NCBI GenBank assembly: GCA_945860295.1
Contig: CAMAQH010000027.1
Span: forward strand, 1-51,866
Reading direction: 5' to 3'
DNA length: 51,866 bases
Origin: Prosthecobacter debontii
GTDB lineage: Bacteria > Verrucomicrobiota > Verrucomicrobiia > Verrucomicrobiales > Verrucomicrobiaceae
Below, in pieces: positions 39,201 to 47,466 of the stretch. The notes beneath the pieces were generated by a model, which had not been told where the DNA came from, did not search any database, and saw only the letters and a list, made by a program, of their open reading frames with translations. The number at the start of each line of letters is the position of its first letter. Position 1 is the first letter of the stretch. The translations under genes were made by a program, and so were the position numbers.

Positions 39201-40477
39201 ACGTGGCCCATGTTACGGAAGAAGAGGTCACGGCCGGGGTAACGAAGCTGCAGTTCCGTCTCGATGCGGCTGTACCAGGTGTCACGCTCAGCGAGGCCAT
39301 TACCCACCAGCACGATGCGCTCGCCTTTCACCGGTGGTGCGACGTTTTGATCGCGAGCCGTCGTGGCAGCCGCAGGCTCTGCGCTGGGTTGATGCGGAGC
39401 CGCTGCGGGCTGCTCATCCTTCTTCTTATCCTTTTTACCGTCGCCTTTCTTGACGGCTTCTTGCTTCGCTTTGTCCTCAGGAAGGCCCATGGATGGGCTG
39501 CTGCCCGTTGCGAAGTCACCGGGCTTCAAGTTGCGCTGCTTGTAGTATTCGCTTTTGACTGCGGAGTAAAAAGTCGGGTTGAACGGGTCTACGAAGGCCA
39601 CATCTGCCTTGGCAGGCACTTCAAGAGCGAGCAAATGATGCGCCGCGTTCACGATGAGACGGCGCAGGTTTTCATCCGCAAAATCGACTGAGGCACCCAT
39701 GGTCGTGCAGAAGGATTTACCCTTCGTCAGGCCATCCGGCGCGGTGTAGCTATGCAGCCATGCCAGCGGCATCATTGGCTCGTTCTTTTTGCCTGCGACT
39801 GCCTTCGACTTCGGATCGAGTGACTCCGTGACCTGACCACGCAGCAGAATGGTGTCATTTTCTGGTTTCAGATTCACCACGCCATAGACATCTGTGGTTC
39901 CAAAAATCTCGCCTACGCCACGCAACACGGCATTCGAACCATTCGCAGATTCCACGACACTGCGCGTTCCTTCTTTTTTGTGTGAACCATGATGATTCAC
40001 CCATTTCTCACCGAGGATTTTCAGCCCGAACTCGCTCCACTTGAAGTCGCCCGTCTTTGCACCGCCGCTGAAGGCATGCGTCGCCGTGCGGAAACCGATC
40101 ACCGGCTTGCCCGCATTGAGGAACTTCGCGAAGTTCGCTAGGTGCTCATCCGACAACTGACGAAAGCGAGTGCCGATGATCAAGAGGTCCGCATCCGCCA
40201 GCATTTCGGTGCCACGGATATTCTTCTGGTTGTTTGGGTCGATATAGCCCGCCTTTTCGTCCGTGGAGAAAAGTACGATGCAATTGAAGCCATGCTTCTT
40301 GGCCAAAATCTTCGCCAGCATCGGCATCGACTCCTCCGTTCGGTATTCTTCATCGCCCGCCACCAGCACGATTTTCTTCCCACCCCCAGCTCCACCGGGA
40401 TTCGCAGCGATTTCGAGGTATTCCTGCGCGGACGCGAACGAGCCTAGCAGAGCGAGTGATAAGAGGAGGTGCTTCAT
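36281..40477 (-). CDS. Giant ThuA / SGNH-like / propeller / HEAT / cytochrome c fusion
   Basis: The 1398-residue protein has a signal peptide (1-17) and these parts in order: ThuA-like domain (about 30-295, VLVAGDEEYRTEES); a charged Lys/Asp and Ala/Pro linker (about 330-380); SGNH hydrolase-like domain (about 385-610); L-sorbosone/DUF7133 propeller (about 705-1080, AVKSLTVPEGYKVELFASEKE); HEAT-like helical repeats (about 1100-1250); and a cytochrome c domain with CVTCH near 1279. It is probably periplasmic or surface-attached. The SGNH blocks look degenerate: GNGLAERD instead of GDSxxxG, and GFVPTEKGY without the usual Asp/His. Start ATG 40477 gives a standard signal peptide; a longer frame to 40510 adds 11 residues. 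This architecture is known in PVC bacteria, but its substrate is not. Confidence 0.82.
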   Translation of the reverse strand: MKHLLLSLALLGSFASAQEYLEIAANPGGAGGGKKIVLVAGDEEYRTEESMPMLAKILAKKHGFNCIVLFSTDEKAGYIDPNNQKNIRGTEMLADADLLIIGTRFRQLSDEHLANFAKFLNAGKPVIGFRTATHAFSGGAKTGDFKWSEFGLKILGEKWVNHHGSHKKEGTRSVVESANGSNAVLRGVGEIFGTTDVYGVVNLKPENDTILLRGQVTESLDPKSKAVAGKKNEPMMPLAWLHSYTAPDGLTKGKSFCTTMGASVDFADENLRRLIVNAAHHLLALEVPAKADVAFVDPFNPTFYSAVKSEYYKQRNLKPGDFATGSSPSMGLPEDKAKQEAVKKGDGKKDKKKDEQPAAAPHQPSAEPAAATTARDQNVAPPVKGERIVLVGNGLAERDTWYSRIETELQLRYPGRDLFFRNMGHVGDTPGFRPHPSRASQWAFPGAEKFHPDKPIHNGQGFYATPDQWLTHLKADTVVGFFGYNESFDGPSKVGNFEAELDAWVVHTLSKAYNGKAAPRIVLASPIAYEDQSAKRDLPKGDVENSNLLLYAAAIENVAKKHKLTYIDLFSPTKSIYSKGGESFTSGGFVPTEKGYEQIAELLATGIYGHQSRESKADPAKVLAAVKERDWFWNSDYNILNGVHAHGRRYSPYGPQNYPDEIKKTREMTALRDDLIHNVASSKTTEIKVDDSKTHVLPPVPTNYAPSAKNGSEKYLYGEEAVKSLTVPEGYKVELFASEKEFPNLANPMQMSFDNKGRLWVATMPTYPHYRPGDAMPDDKLLIYEDTNGDGKADKETVFADKLHLPIGFEFAPEGVYVTQEPNLVLIRDTNGDDKADSMEIVLGGFDTHDTHHAISAFTADPSGAFMLCEGVFLHSNIETPYGPVRCVDGGFFRYSPQRGMLERTIQMSIPNPWGFTFDQWGQDFLLHTSGTTMNWALPVEVKPAFGSKTPSTADLVPPDHKVRPTSGLEIVSSRHFPDEVQGDLIYGNAIGFLGVKQVKIEDDGTGWKTAHRHDLLKSTDGNFRPVDLEFAPDGSLYVIDWHNVLIGHMQHNARDPLRDHVHGRIYRITYPSRPLVKAAPVAEAPIAALLENLKAPELRERYRTRRELRGRPASEVLPAVKAWAAKQNETHAKLEALWTTWGLNQADEGLLRELLASSDFHARAAAVRVLRYNTHRIADHVALLEKAAADEHGRVRLEAIVAASWLPNIPAAKNIVAIASKLPLDDWNKAAAKTAADRLAGVIEVVRPEYKAVLPPAHLSAVAKGQFTAGQEVYFREGHCVTCHQPNGAGLDPAFPSIVNSPWVTSDRDRLIKIAMYGLMGPIKVGDKEYNGQVPMTPFGGMLKDEELANVLTFVRNHFGNKADPITPAEVKAVRAANPGRMMLFTTDELLKLHPMK

Positions 40478-40553
40478 GGGTTGATACAGGCGAGAGTCGA
40501 TATACCGCATGACGCAGCAAAACCGGACAATAAAAAAAGGCTTGGCTAAAATT

Positions 40554-41147
40554 TTATCTCAGCGTCCTGGGGACAAAGACCCACTGCATGCCTGCCGCTT
40601 TCGCTGCGTCGATACCTGACTGACCGTCTTCGAGCACAAGGCAGTCTTTCGGTGCGAGTCCCATGCGCTGGGCGGCGAGCAAGAACATGTCGGGAGCGGG
40701 CTTACCGTGAGCGACGAGTCGAGGCGTGATGATGATGTCATCAAAGAGATGCAGCAGGTCATTCGCGGCGAGGCAGCCACGAACAATGTGCTCCTCACTG
40801 CCAGAGGCGACTGACATGGGAAGTTTGCCATGCATTGAGCGGGCAAAATCAGCCACAGGTTTTACTGGCTTTACTTGTGGAAGGAGTGTCTCAAACAACG
40901 CTGCTTTGTAGTCTGCGACAGCATCGGGATCGATGGCGGTTTTATACTCGGCATTCAAGAGTTTCACGACATCTTGCTCACGCACACCCGCCTTGGAATA
41001 GAAGTAGTCTTCGGTGAACTCAAAAGGTGCTTTGTGATAATTCAAAGAGGCGACCCAAGACTGATAATGCAGCGGCATCGAGTCAACGAGTGTGCCGTCA
41101 CAATCAAAGATAATGCCGAGAAAAGGATGGTCAGGAATGATGAGCAT
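40554..41147 (-). CDS. HAD-family hydrolase (beta-phosphoglucomutase-like)
   Basis: A 197-residue HAD phosphatase of the beta-PGM/GPH type. Motif I is FDCDGTLVDSMPLHYQSW (catalytic Asp pair near residue 14), motif II is ASGSEEH near 107, the Lys of motif III sits in HGKPAPDMFLLAAQRMG near 140, and motif IV is CLVLEDGQSGIDAAKAAGM near 164. These members dephosphorylate small sugar phosphates or interconvert them. The ATG 41147 (MLIIPDHPFLG) is chosen because it places the HAD motif at the usual distance; the longer frame to 41207 is not supported. No specific substrate can be read. Confidence 0.88.
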   Translation of the reverse strand: MLIIPDHPFLGIIFDCDGTLVDSMPLHYQSWVASLNYHKAPFEFTEDYFYSKAGVREQDVVKLLNAEYKTAIDPDAVADYKAALFETLLPQVKPVKPVADFARSMHGKLPMSVASGSEEHIVRGCLAANDLLHLFDDIIITPRLVAHGKPAPDMFLLAAQRMGLAPKDCLVLEDGQSGIDAAKAAGMQWVFVPRTLR

Positions 41148-41286
41148 GAAGATTAAAAAGGTACGCGGTCCAGCCGAAGAGAGCGCTCTACACCCAACCT
41201 TCAACACAGAACTTCTAGGACACGGAATGCGGCCCCTTGGTCACCAGCAAAGCATGAAAAAATTCGAGACAGAAGAGCGGAGAAAG

Positions 41287-41338
41287 ACCTCTCCATAGTT
41301 TAGATTCACCTGACCTCTCCATAGTTTGGATTCACCTG
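41287..41338. repeat. 26-bp tandem duplication
   Basis: Two adjacent copies (41287-41312 and 41313-41338) of ACCTCTCCATAGTTTAGATT plus CACCTG differ at one base (A or G at the 16th position). It lies between the HAD gene start and the GAF gene. It could be a recent slippage event; a regulatory role is not shown. Confidence 0.75.
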
Positions 41339-41392
41339 CTATCGCTGCCCGCTGCCCGCTGCGCAGATGCTCACGTTGACACCTACATCACC

Positions 41393-42028
41393 ATGGCTAT
41401 AGCATTGACAATGGGAGAGATGCATCGCCAAATCCAAGATTTTCCGAAGCTCTGCGAGTCTGAAGAACTTGTTTTTATCTTCAACCACCTCCTGGCAAAC
41501 CTACCTGCGCAGCGAGTCGAGTTCTGGCTGAAGGAGCCTGATAGCGATAAGCTCCAACTGGCCTGGAATCGCAATACCAAAGGTTTGGTCAGCTATGACC
41601 CACCTATCCAACTGCCCATCACTGAAGGCATCGCGGGTTCCGTTTTCCGTGAACAGAAAGCCGAGGCGGATGTGGGTCTTTACCGCAGTAAGGAGGCCAG
41701 CCCCAATATCGATCAAAAGATCCATCAAAGCACTGGCTACCATGTCTCTGTTACATTCTCGTGGGGAGAAAAATGCCTGGGTGCGTTGAGCATGGTTCAA
41801 CTGCTCAATGAGCCTTTAGCCAATCCTCGCGCTTGTGGCTTCCCCTCTGAAGTGAATTCCGCTGATGGCGAACTCTTCAAAAATCATCGCGCTGATTCGG
41901 GAGTAACGCTGTCAGGCCTAACAGTGAGCAAACAAAAACGCGGTCTACAAAATAGGGATGAAATTGCAATTCACAGCGCGAAGGCGCTTTGCCAAGGAAC
42001 CCAACCGCTTCTGGCATTCTCCTCATGA
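41393..42028 (+). CDS. GAF-domain protein
   Basis: The 211-residue protein has one GAF-like domain over about residues 15-150: VEFWLKEPDSDKLQL, then the loop with LPITEGIAGSVFREQ, and the closing VTFSWGEKCLGALSMVQLLNEP. GAF domains bind small ligands such as cyclic nucleotides. The tail from about 160 does not resemble the usual output domain and may be a divergent C-terminus or a slight frame problem. The stop overlaps the next gene start (ATGA at 42025-42028), indicating translational coupling with the membrane permease. It has no visible DNA-binding or kinase part. Ligand unknown. Confidence 0.7.
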   Translation: MAIALTMGEMHRQIQDFPKLCESEELVFIFNHLLANLPAQRVEFWLKEPDSDKLQLAWNRNTKGLVSYDPPIQLPITEGIAGSVFREQKAEADVGLYRSKEASPNIDQKIHQSTGYHVSVTFSWGEKCLGALSMVQLLNEPLANPRACGFPSEVNSADGELFKNHRADSGVTLSGLTVSKQKRGLQNRDEIAIHSAKALCQGTQPLLAFSS

Positions 42029-43269
42029 AAAATCTCCCCACAGCCTTTCAACAAAGAGCGTTATGGACAGCCCTTACTGCTTTATCACTGACCGTCATCG
42101 GCGCGCTGGCGATTGGTTTGGTTTATCTGGGCACGCAGGTGATGGGCTACTTGCAGCCAATCCTGGTACCTTTTGCCGTGGCAGGTGTTTTGGCTTACCT
42201 GCTGGAGCCAGGCGTGGCTTGGCTACAGCGGCGTGGATTAAAGAGGCAGCCATCAGTGCTGCTGGTGTTTTTGGTCTTCAGTTTGGTGCTAGGCGGTCTT
42301 GTGTCATGGATCGCGCCGAAAATCGGTGAGCAAACAGCCAATCTAGCCAAGAAGGTGCCGGGCTACACGGTGAAGGCGCGAACGGCTGTGCTAGATTTTG
42401 CGACTAGTGTGGAGCGTGACTACGGGATCACTCTTCCGCATGTGCCGACTGTGGTCGCAGAGACACCTAAGGCGACGATTACCGAACCCATGGATGCCTT
42501 TGATCTTGATGTGAAGGCACTGCTCACAGGCGACTGGGTGACGACAGCGCTACCATCAGTTCTGAAGAACGCAGGCAAGTTCCTCAGTTCGAGTGTTGGT
42601 GGGTTTCTCGGTGCGTTTGGCTTTCTGCTGAGCCTGATTATCGTGCCGCTCTATCTGTATTATTTTCTAATCGAGAGCGCGAAGATTAAGGAGCAGTGGT
42701 CGGACTATCTGCCCTTGCGAGCCAGCGCTTTTAAAGATGAGGTAGTGAGCTGTGTAATGGAGATCAATAGCTACCTGATCGCTTTCTTCCGTGGGCAGTT
42801 GTTTGTAAGCGTGATCAATGGTCTAGCCACGGGTGCAGGCTTGATGATTGTCGGTTTGGACTTCGGATTGCTGATCGGTCTGGCACTGTGCGTAGCGGGT
42901 ATCATCCCGTATCTTGGGATCGCTCTGTGCTGGATCCCAGCCGTGGTGATCGGTGCCGTTCAGAGTGGTAGCGCCATGATTCCTAGTGATCCGTGGTGGG
43001 CGCTACCACTGGCGGTGACGATTATCTTTGCCTTAGTGCAGCAAATTGATGGGCTCTTCATTACACCGCGCATCGTCGGTGAGGCAGTCGGGCTGCACCC
43101 GATGACGATTATCGCCAGCGTGCTCGTTTGGGCTTTGCTGCTTGGCGGCTTGCTCGGCGCCATCCTTGCTGTGCCAATGACAGCTAGCGTGAAGGTGCTT
43201 TTCCAACGCTACATCTGGCGAGCGAGGATCGCTCCACAGACAGTCGGCGGCGCGCGCGCCAGTGAATAA
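42025..43269 (+). CDS. AI-2E family transporter
   Basis: A 414-residue membrane permease of the AI-2E/PerM (DUF20) family. Hydrophobic helices cluster at residues 13-70, 72-95, about 190-225 and about 245-400. The family-type soluble region, containing the long amphipathic helix (VPGYTVKARTAV), lies near 105-180. A conserved motif near the end reads VQQIDGLFITPRIVGEAVGLHP (about 340). Members export small molecules or act as Na+/H+ antiporters; AI-2 itself is not proven. Start 42025 is chosen because it overlaps the GAF gene stop (ATGA). Gene order suggests GAF regulates or senses for the permease; this is inference. Confidence 0.88.
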   Translation: MKNLPTAFQQRALWTALTALSLTVIGALAIGLVYLGTQVMGYLQPILVPFAVAGVLAYLLEPGVAWLQRRGLKRQPSVLLVFLVFSLVLGGLVSWIAPKIGEQTANLAKKVPGYTVKARTAVLDFATSVERDYGITLPHVPTVVAETPKATITEPMDAFDLDVKALLTGDWVTTALPSVLKNAGKFLSSSVGGFLGAFGFLLSLIIVPLYLYYFLIESAKIKEQWSDYLPLRASAFKDEVVSCVMEINSYLIAFFRGQLFVSVINGLATGAGLMIVGLDFGLLIGLALCVAGIIPYLGIALCWIPAVVIGAVQSGSAMIPSDPWWALPLAVTIIFALVQQIDGLFITPRIVGEAVGLHPMTIIASVLVWALLLGGLLGAILAVPMTASVKVLFQRYIWRARIAPQTVGGARASE

Positions 43270-43298
43270 AAAAACGCACCCTGATTTCAGGGCGCGTT
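43266..43298 (-). terminator. Rho-independent terminator of the outer membrane protein gene
   Basis: The minus-strand stem AACGCGCCCTGA/TCAGGGTGCGTT (43287-43298 and 43273-43284, one mismatch) has a 2-nt loop and is followed on the minus strand by a run of seven T (43274-43268). It lies 28 bases after the minus-strand gene and 3 bases after the AI-2E stop, so it serves mainly the minus gene. Confidence 0.75.
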
Positions 43299-43326
43299 GG
43301 GGGGTCGAGGATACGGGAGAAAGTGT

Positions 43327-44214
43327 TTACCAGCGCAGACGTGCCCCGGTTTTGAAGGTGCGCGTGACATCACCAAAGTCAGCTCCAATGTTTAGATCAA
43401 GCTGCGGCATGACGCGGAAATAACCGCCAATATCGATTATCTTACTGTCATAGTCGCTGGTGCTGCTGACGGTGACACCGCCCTGGAGTTCCAGCCAATC
43501 CACGACTTGATAACGCAGGCTTGGACGGACGTAAATGCCGCCATCCGTATAGCTTATCTTGACGGCTTCTGCGTTAAAATTGGCATAGATCAGACCCATC
43601 TCGGCAACGAAGTGAAACTTGGGTGTGATGGCCATGAAGGCACCGCCACCGATAGTGATCGTTGAAAGCTTGTATTCAGCATCAGCCGCGCCTTTGACCG
43701 TCTGGTCTGTGCTGCCGCTGGACCAATTAAAGGAGCCTTTCAGGAAGAAAATGGTGGGCAAATCCATGACCAGAGAGACACCAAGACCGTGACTGCCTTT
43801 GATGCCTTGCAATTTGGAATCGACGAAGCGGTAGCCGACTTCAGCGTAACTGTAATTCAGCAAGGGTGTGCCGCCACCCATGCTTTGCTGGACCGTGCTG
43901 TCCCAACTATTGGCCTGAGCGGTCTGCTCATAGCCGTAATTCATCGGGGCCTGCTGCGCCGGATCCATCATGGTCGGTCCTGCATAAGGGGAGCCAACCG
44001 ATGGCGGCGGTAAAGTCGGAGCCATGCCGGTGTAAGCAGGCGGCGCACCATAAGATGGAGGCGGCAACGAAGGCATCACCGGTGGTGTAGGTGGAGCCAT
44101 GGAAGCGCCGAGGCCTGCTCCAGCGGACGGATAGCCTGGTGCGTCATACTGGGCTGATAAAGAAGTGACCATGATGGCCATCATCAAAGTGGAGAGAGCA
44201 AAAGTGGTTTTCAT
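43327..44214 (-). CDS. Outer membrane beta-barrel protein with Pro-rich N-terminal region
   Basis: The 295-residue protein has a signal peptide (1-21, cleavage near SLSAQ), a Pro/Gly/Tyr-rich unstructured segment (about 25-95) and a C-terminal beta-barrel (about 115-295) with alternating strands such as NYSYAEVGYRF and TITIGGGAFMAI. The last residue is Trp, with an Arg-Leu-Arg-Trp end typical of barrel closing strands. It resembles small OmpA/OmpW-like porins but I cannot name the family. The gene stands alone with its own predicted promoter and terminator. The Pro-rich stretch may link it to the cell wall or to another protein. Confidence 0.7.
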   Translation of the reverse strand: MKTTFALSTLMMAIMVTSLSAQYDAPGYPSAGAGLGASMAPPTPPVMPSLPPPSYGAPPAYTGMAPTLPPPSVGSPYAGPTMMDPAQQAPMNYGYEQTAQANSWDSTVQQSMGGGTPLLNYSYAEVGYRFVDSKLQGIKGSHGLGVSLVMDLPTIFFLKGSFNWSSGSTDQTVKGAADAEYKLSTITIGGGAFMAITPKFHFVAEMGLIYANFNAEAVKISYTDGGIYVRPSLRYQVVDWLELQGGVTVSSTSDYDSKIIDIGGYFRVMPQLDLNIGADFGDVTRTFKTGARLRW

Positions 44215-44235
44215 AGACTAGCTTAGTAGACCCTA

Positions 44236-44265
44236 AATATACAGATAAGTTAAATAGTCTTTCAA
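44236..44265 (-). promoter_or_regulatory. Putative promoter of the outer membrane protein gene
   Basis: Minus-strand TTGAAA (complement of 44260-44265) and TATATT (complement of 44236-44241) are 18 bases apart, and lie about 20-50 bases upstream of the 44214 start. The surrounding stretch is AT-rich. Consensus match only. Confidence 0.35.
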
Positions 44266-44460
44266 AAACGCGGCTTCATCAAGTAATTTATTTGTTTCTC
44301 GTTTTTTGAGTCAGCCCAAAACTTGGCTGCGATAATCCAGTGGTGTGCAGGCAGTTTTTTAAAGTGCCTTGTTTAGCCAATTACTCTCTAGCAATGACCG
44401 CGAATCCACTGCTGCGAGTCCCAAAAGTAGTGGGCAGACTTATCCTAGCGCTACAAGCCT

Positions 44461-45936
44461 CTATTCGGCAGAGGCCACGGGCGCAGATGCAGAATCAAGC
44501 AAGGCTTGCAGCGGTCGTGGAAAGACGCCTAGCACGACAATAGCCACGGCAAGCAGCACGGCACCCGCTTTACTAAAGACGCTGAGAGACAAGTTCTCTG
44601 GGCAGCCAACCTCAGAGCTGTAAATGGCTAGGATGGTCTTGAAGTAATAGTAGAAACCTGCGGCGGCTCCGATCACCGCACAGGCCAGAGCACCCCAATA
44701 AGAGTGATCAACCAGGCCGAGGAAGACGAAGAGCTTACCCATGAATCCAGCAGTGAGCGGCAGACCCGCCAGTGAAGCCAAGGCGACTGTCATGACCAAA
44801 GCGAGCAAGGGAGACTTCTTGGCTAGGCCACGGAAGTCGCGAATGTCCTCGCCGCCACCGTTCACGCGCAGAATGGCGAGAACGAGAAAACCAAGAACGG
44901 TCATCGGCAGGTAGGTGGCGAGATAGAAAGCCACGACACCGCCAGAGTTGAGATCCATGCGTGCCGAGTCACGACAAGCGAGAGCGAGCAGCAAGTAGCC
45001 AGCATGGCTGATGCTAGAATAGGCGAGCAAACGCTTCACACTCTGCTGGAACATCGCGGGGAGACTGCCGAGCAGAACTGTCAGCGAACCACCGACAAGC
45101 AGTAAGCCCTGGATCTCTGGAGCAATGATCGAACCATCTCCGAGAAAGCTGTTCACGACGCGAGTCAGGACCACAAAACCTGCGGCTTTGGAGCCGACTG
45201 AGAGAAAGGTCGTCACAGGAATGGGTGCGCCCTGATAGACGTCAGGCACCCACATTTGGAAAGGAGCAGCCGCTACTTTAAAACCTAATCCGGCGAGCAA
45301 GAACGCAGCGCCCAAAAGCACAGGCATTTTTGCCGTTGCTGGACTCGCAAGTGCTTTGGCGATGCCATCAAAGGTGAGCGAACCCGTGGCTCCGTAAATC
45401 CAGGCGATGCCATACACCAACACACCTGTGCTGAGTGCGCCGAGGATCAGGTATTTGACGCCGGCTTCGAGAGCAAGAGCACTTTTACGCGCATAGGCGA
45501 CGAGCACATAGAAGCTCACGGTGACGAGTTCCAATGCCACGAATACGGTGACCATATCTTTGGCGGAGGCCATCCACATCATGCCAGCGCAAACAATAAG
45601 CGGCAGGCTGAACATTTCAGAGACACGCCCATCGACGGTGTATTTTGTTAGATACGGAGCGCATTCGGAAGTTAACCAGAGCACGATCAACGTGATGACA
45701 AGAGCAAAACCCTTGTAGAAAAGCGCTAACGTATCGAACTGGTGAAAAGGCCGCACGAACTCAGGCAGCATGGCCGCGTCTTTGTTCGCAAAAATGAACA
45801 GCAGCAGAGCGAGCAAGACGCCACCCATGCTGATCCCCGCCAGCGTGCGGCGCGCAATGGTGGGCACGAAAGCCTCAAGAACCAGGAGTAACAACCCCAG
45901 GATAGCTAAACCGACTTCAATGGAAAACACGCTCAT
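44461..45936 (-). CDS. nuoN: NADH-quinone oxidoreductase subunit N
   Basis: Subunit N of respiratory complex I, one of three antiporter-like proton pumps. The 491-residue protein has the Mrp antiporter helices, with a conserved Glu in VALELVTVSFYVLVA near residue 133 and Lys in the GFKVAAAPFQMWVPDVYQGAP motif near 221-240. Further helices run to the C-terminus, about 14 in total. It is last in the nuoH-I-J-K-L-M-N run, 15 bases after nuoM. Length is normal. No terminator is clear in the 246 bases behind it, before the outer membrane protein gene. Confidence 0.92.
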   Translation of the reverse strand: MSVFSIEVGLAILGLLLLVLEAFVPTIARRTLAGISMGGVLLALLLFIFANKDAAMLPEFVRPFHQFDTLALFYKGFALVITLIVLWLTSECAPYLTKYTVDGRVSEMFSLPLIVCAGMMWMASAKDMVTVFVALELVTVSFYVLVAYARKSALALEAGVKYLILGALSTGVLVYGIAWIYGATGSLTFDGIAKALASPATAKMPVLLGAAFLLAGLGFKVAAAPFQMWVPDVYQGAPIPVTTFLSVGSKAAGFVVLTRVVNSFLGDGSIIAPEIQGLLLVGGSLTVLLGSLPAMFQQSVKRLLAYSSISHAGYLLLALACRDSARMDLNSGGVVAFYLATYLPMTVLGFLVLAILRVNGGGEDIRDFRGLAKKSPLLALVMTVALASLAGLPLTAGFMGKLFVFLGLVDHSYWGALACAVIGAAAGFYYYFKTILAIYSSEVGCPENLSLSVFSKAGAVLLAVAIVVLGVFPRPLQALLDSASAPVASAE

Positions 45937-45951
45937 GGATCAAGAAAAGGT

Positions 45952-47454
45952 TCAGTGGGCTGCTGTGGCAATGCCTGCTGCAAGATCGGTTTTGATCAGG
46001 CCCAACAAGAGCCAAGGACAGCAACCAACGATGAGCAAAGTGGCGGCAAGGAGAATGAGTGGCACACGCTGAGAGAAGGACGTATCTGTCATGAAAAGGC
46101 CAGATGCGGCCGTGCCATGGAAGATGCTGCGGTAGGCGCGCAGCATATAAACGGCGGACATGACGACACCCCAGAGGCCAATCACCACGCTCCATTGCAA
46201 CATCCCAAATTCGGTCGTGCCGAACTTGGTAAAGCTGCCGATGAAGACCATGACTTCACCCGCAAAGTTAGCGAGACCAGGAAGGCCGATAGAAGCAAAA
46301 GCACCAAAGGCAAACAACACCGTGAATGTCGGTGCATGACCTCCGAGACCACCAAGTTTGCTCAGCTCCAGAGTGCCCAGTTGGCTACGCAGACGCCCAA
46401 CGAGGGAAAATAACAAGGCGATACTGATGCCGTGAGCAAACATCAATAGGACCGCACCACGCAACGCGATTTCAGTGCCAGCGGCCAAGCCGAGAAAAAT
46501 GTAACCCATGTGCATCACGGACGAATTGGCGAGCAGGTCATCCAGACGCTTTTGATTGATGGTGACAAAGCCCATGACCAAGATGTTGCCGATTAGCATG
46601 TAGAGCAGAGCTTGGTGGACCCATGGCACTTGAACGCCTTGTGGTAGCAATGGCATGGCGATGCGCAGGAGACCGTAAAGGCCGAATTTTTTCAAGACTC
46701 CCGAGTGCAGCATGGCCACAGGTGTAGGCGCAGTCGCATAAGCTGGAGCCGCCCAACTATGCAGGGGAAAGAGACTGACCAGCGTGCCAAAACCAAGTAA
46801 CAGGACGAAAAAGATCATGCCCTGTTTGTCCACAGGAAGCGGTGTCGCGGCGGCTTGTGCGCGCAGTGCATTCAGATCAAAGGTTAGCTTTCCACCGCCA
46901 CTGTATTCGAGCACCAGCCAAGCCAAGCCTGCGAGCAACACAAGGCTACCAGCACCGAGATAAATGGTAATCTTCCAAGCGACTGCTTTGCGATGATCAG
47001 AGTCGCCATGGCCATGCAGAGCGATCATCAAGAAAGTCGGAATCAATGCCAGTTCATGGAAGGCGTAGATGAAGAATATGTCCGTGCAAAGGAAGGCTCC
47101 CAAGGCACCACCAGCGATGAGTAATGAAGCGATGTGATAGAGCGCAGGCTTCTCGGGACTGATTTGCCAGACGGCAGCAAGCGTCACCAAAGTTGTAAGT
47201 AACGCCAGGATCAAAGCCACGCCATCAGCACCCACACCGAATGAGATCGCGGGATTTTCCAAGACGACACGGGCGCTTTCAAAAGCAAAGCCAGCTTTAC
47301 CGGCTGAAGCAGATTTGAACTGAACCACGAGGCTTAGCACGATCAGCAGATTCAAGATGGCCGTGCCGACTGAGGTCGCGCGAGTCGGCGCTCCGAGCCA
47401 GATGGCGAGAGCTGCGATGAGGGGTAGTAAGATGACGATTTCGAGCAAACTCAT
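45952..47454 (-). CDS. nuoM: NADH-quinone oxidoreductase subunit M
   Basis: The antiporter-like subunit M of complex I, 500 residues, about 14 transmembrane helices. Family signs are FIYAFHELALIPTFLMIALHGH near residue 130 (conserved Glu), TLVSLFPLHSWAAPAYATAPTPVAMLHSGVLKKFGLYGL near 225-260, and LGGLGGHAPTFTVLFAFGAFASIGLPGLANFAGE near 370. These segments hold proton-channel Glu, Lys and His residues. It follows nuoL by 12 bases on the same transcript. Unlike most E. coli NuoM segments, the first helix is short but intact. Confidence 0.93.
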   Translation of the reverse strand: MSLLEIVILLPLIAALAIWLGAPTRATSVGTAILNLLIVLSLVVQFKSASAGKAGFAFESARVVLENPAISFGVGADGVALILALLTTLVTLAAVWQISPEKPALYHIASLLIAGGALGAFLCTDIFFIYAFHELALIPTFLMIALHGHGDSDHRKAVAWKITIYLGAGSLVLLAGLAWLVLEYSGGGKLTFDLNALRAQAAATPLPVDKQGMIFFVLLLGFGTLVSLFPLHSWAAPAYATAPTPVAMLHSGVLKKFGLYGLLRIAMPLLPQGVQVPWVHQALLYMLIGNILVMGFVTINQKRLDDLLANSSVMHMGYIFLGLAAGTEIALRGAVLLMFAHGISIALLFSLVGRLRSQLGTLELSKLGGLGGHAPTFTVLFAFGAFASIGLPGLANFAGEVMVFIGSFTKFGTTEFGMLQWSVVIGLWGVVMSAVYMLRAYRSIFHGTAASGLFMTDTSFSQRVPLILLAATLLIVGCCPWLLLGLIKTDLAAGIATAAH

Positions 47455-47466
47455 TTCTTTTCTCCA

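Noticed and set aside
44340-44543. Small plus-strand frame between the barrel gene and nuoN
   Set aside because: No family, no ribosome binding site, and it overlaps the end of nuoN on the opposite strand.
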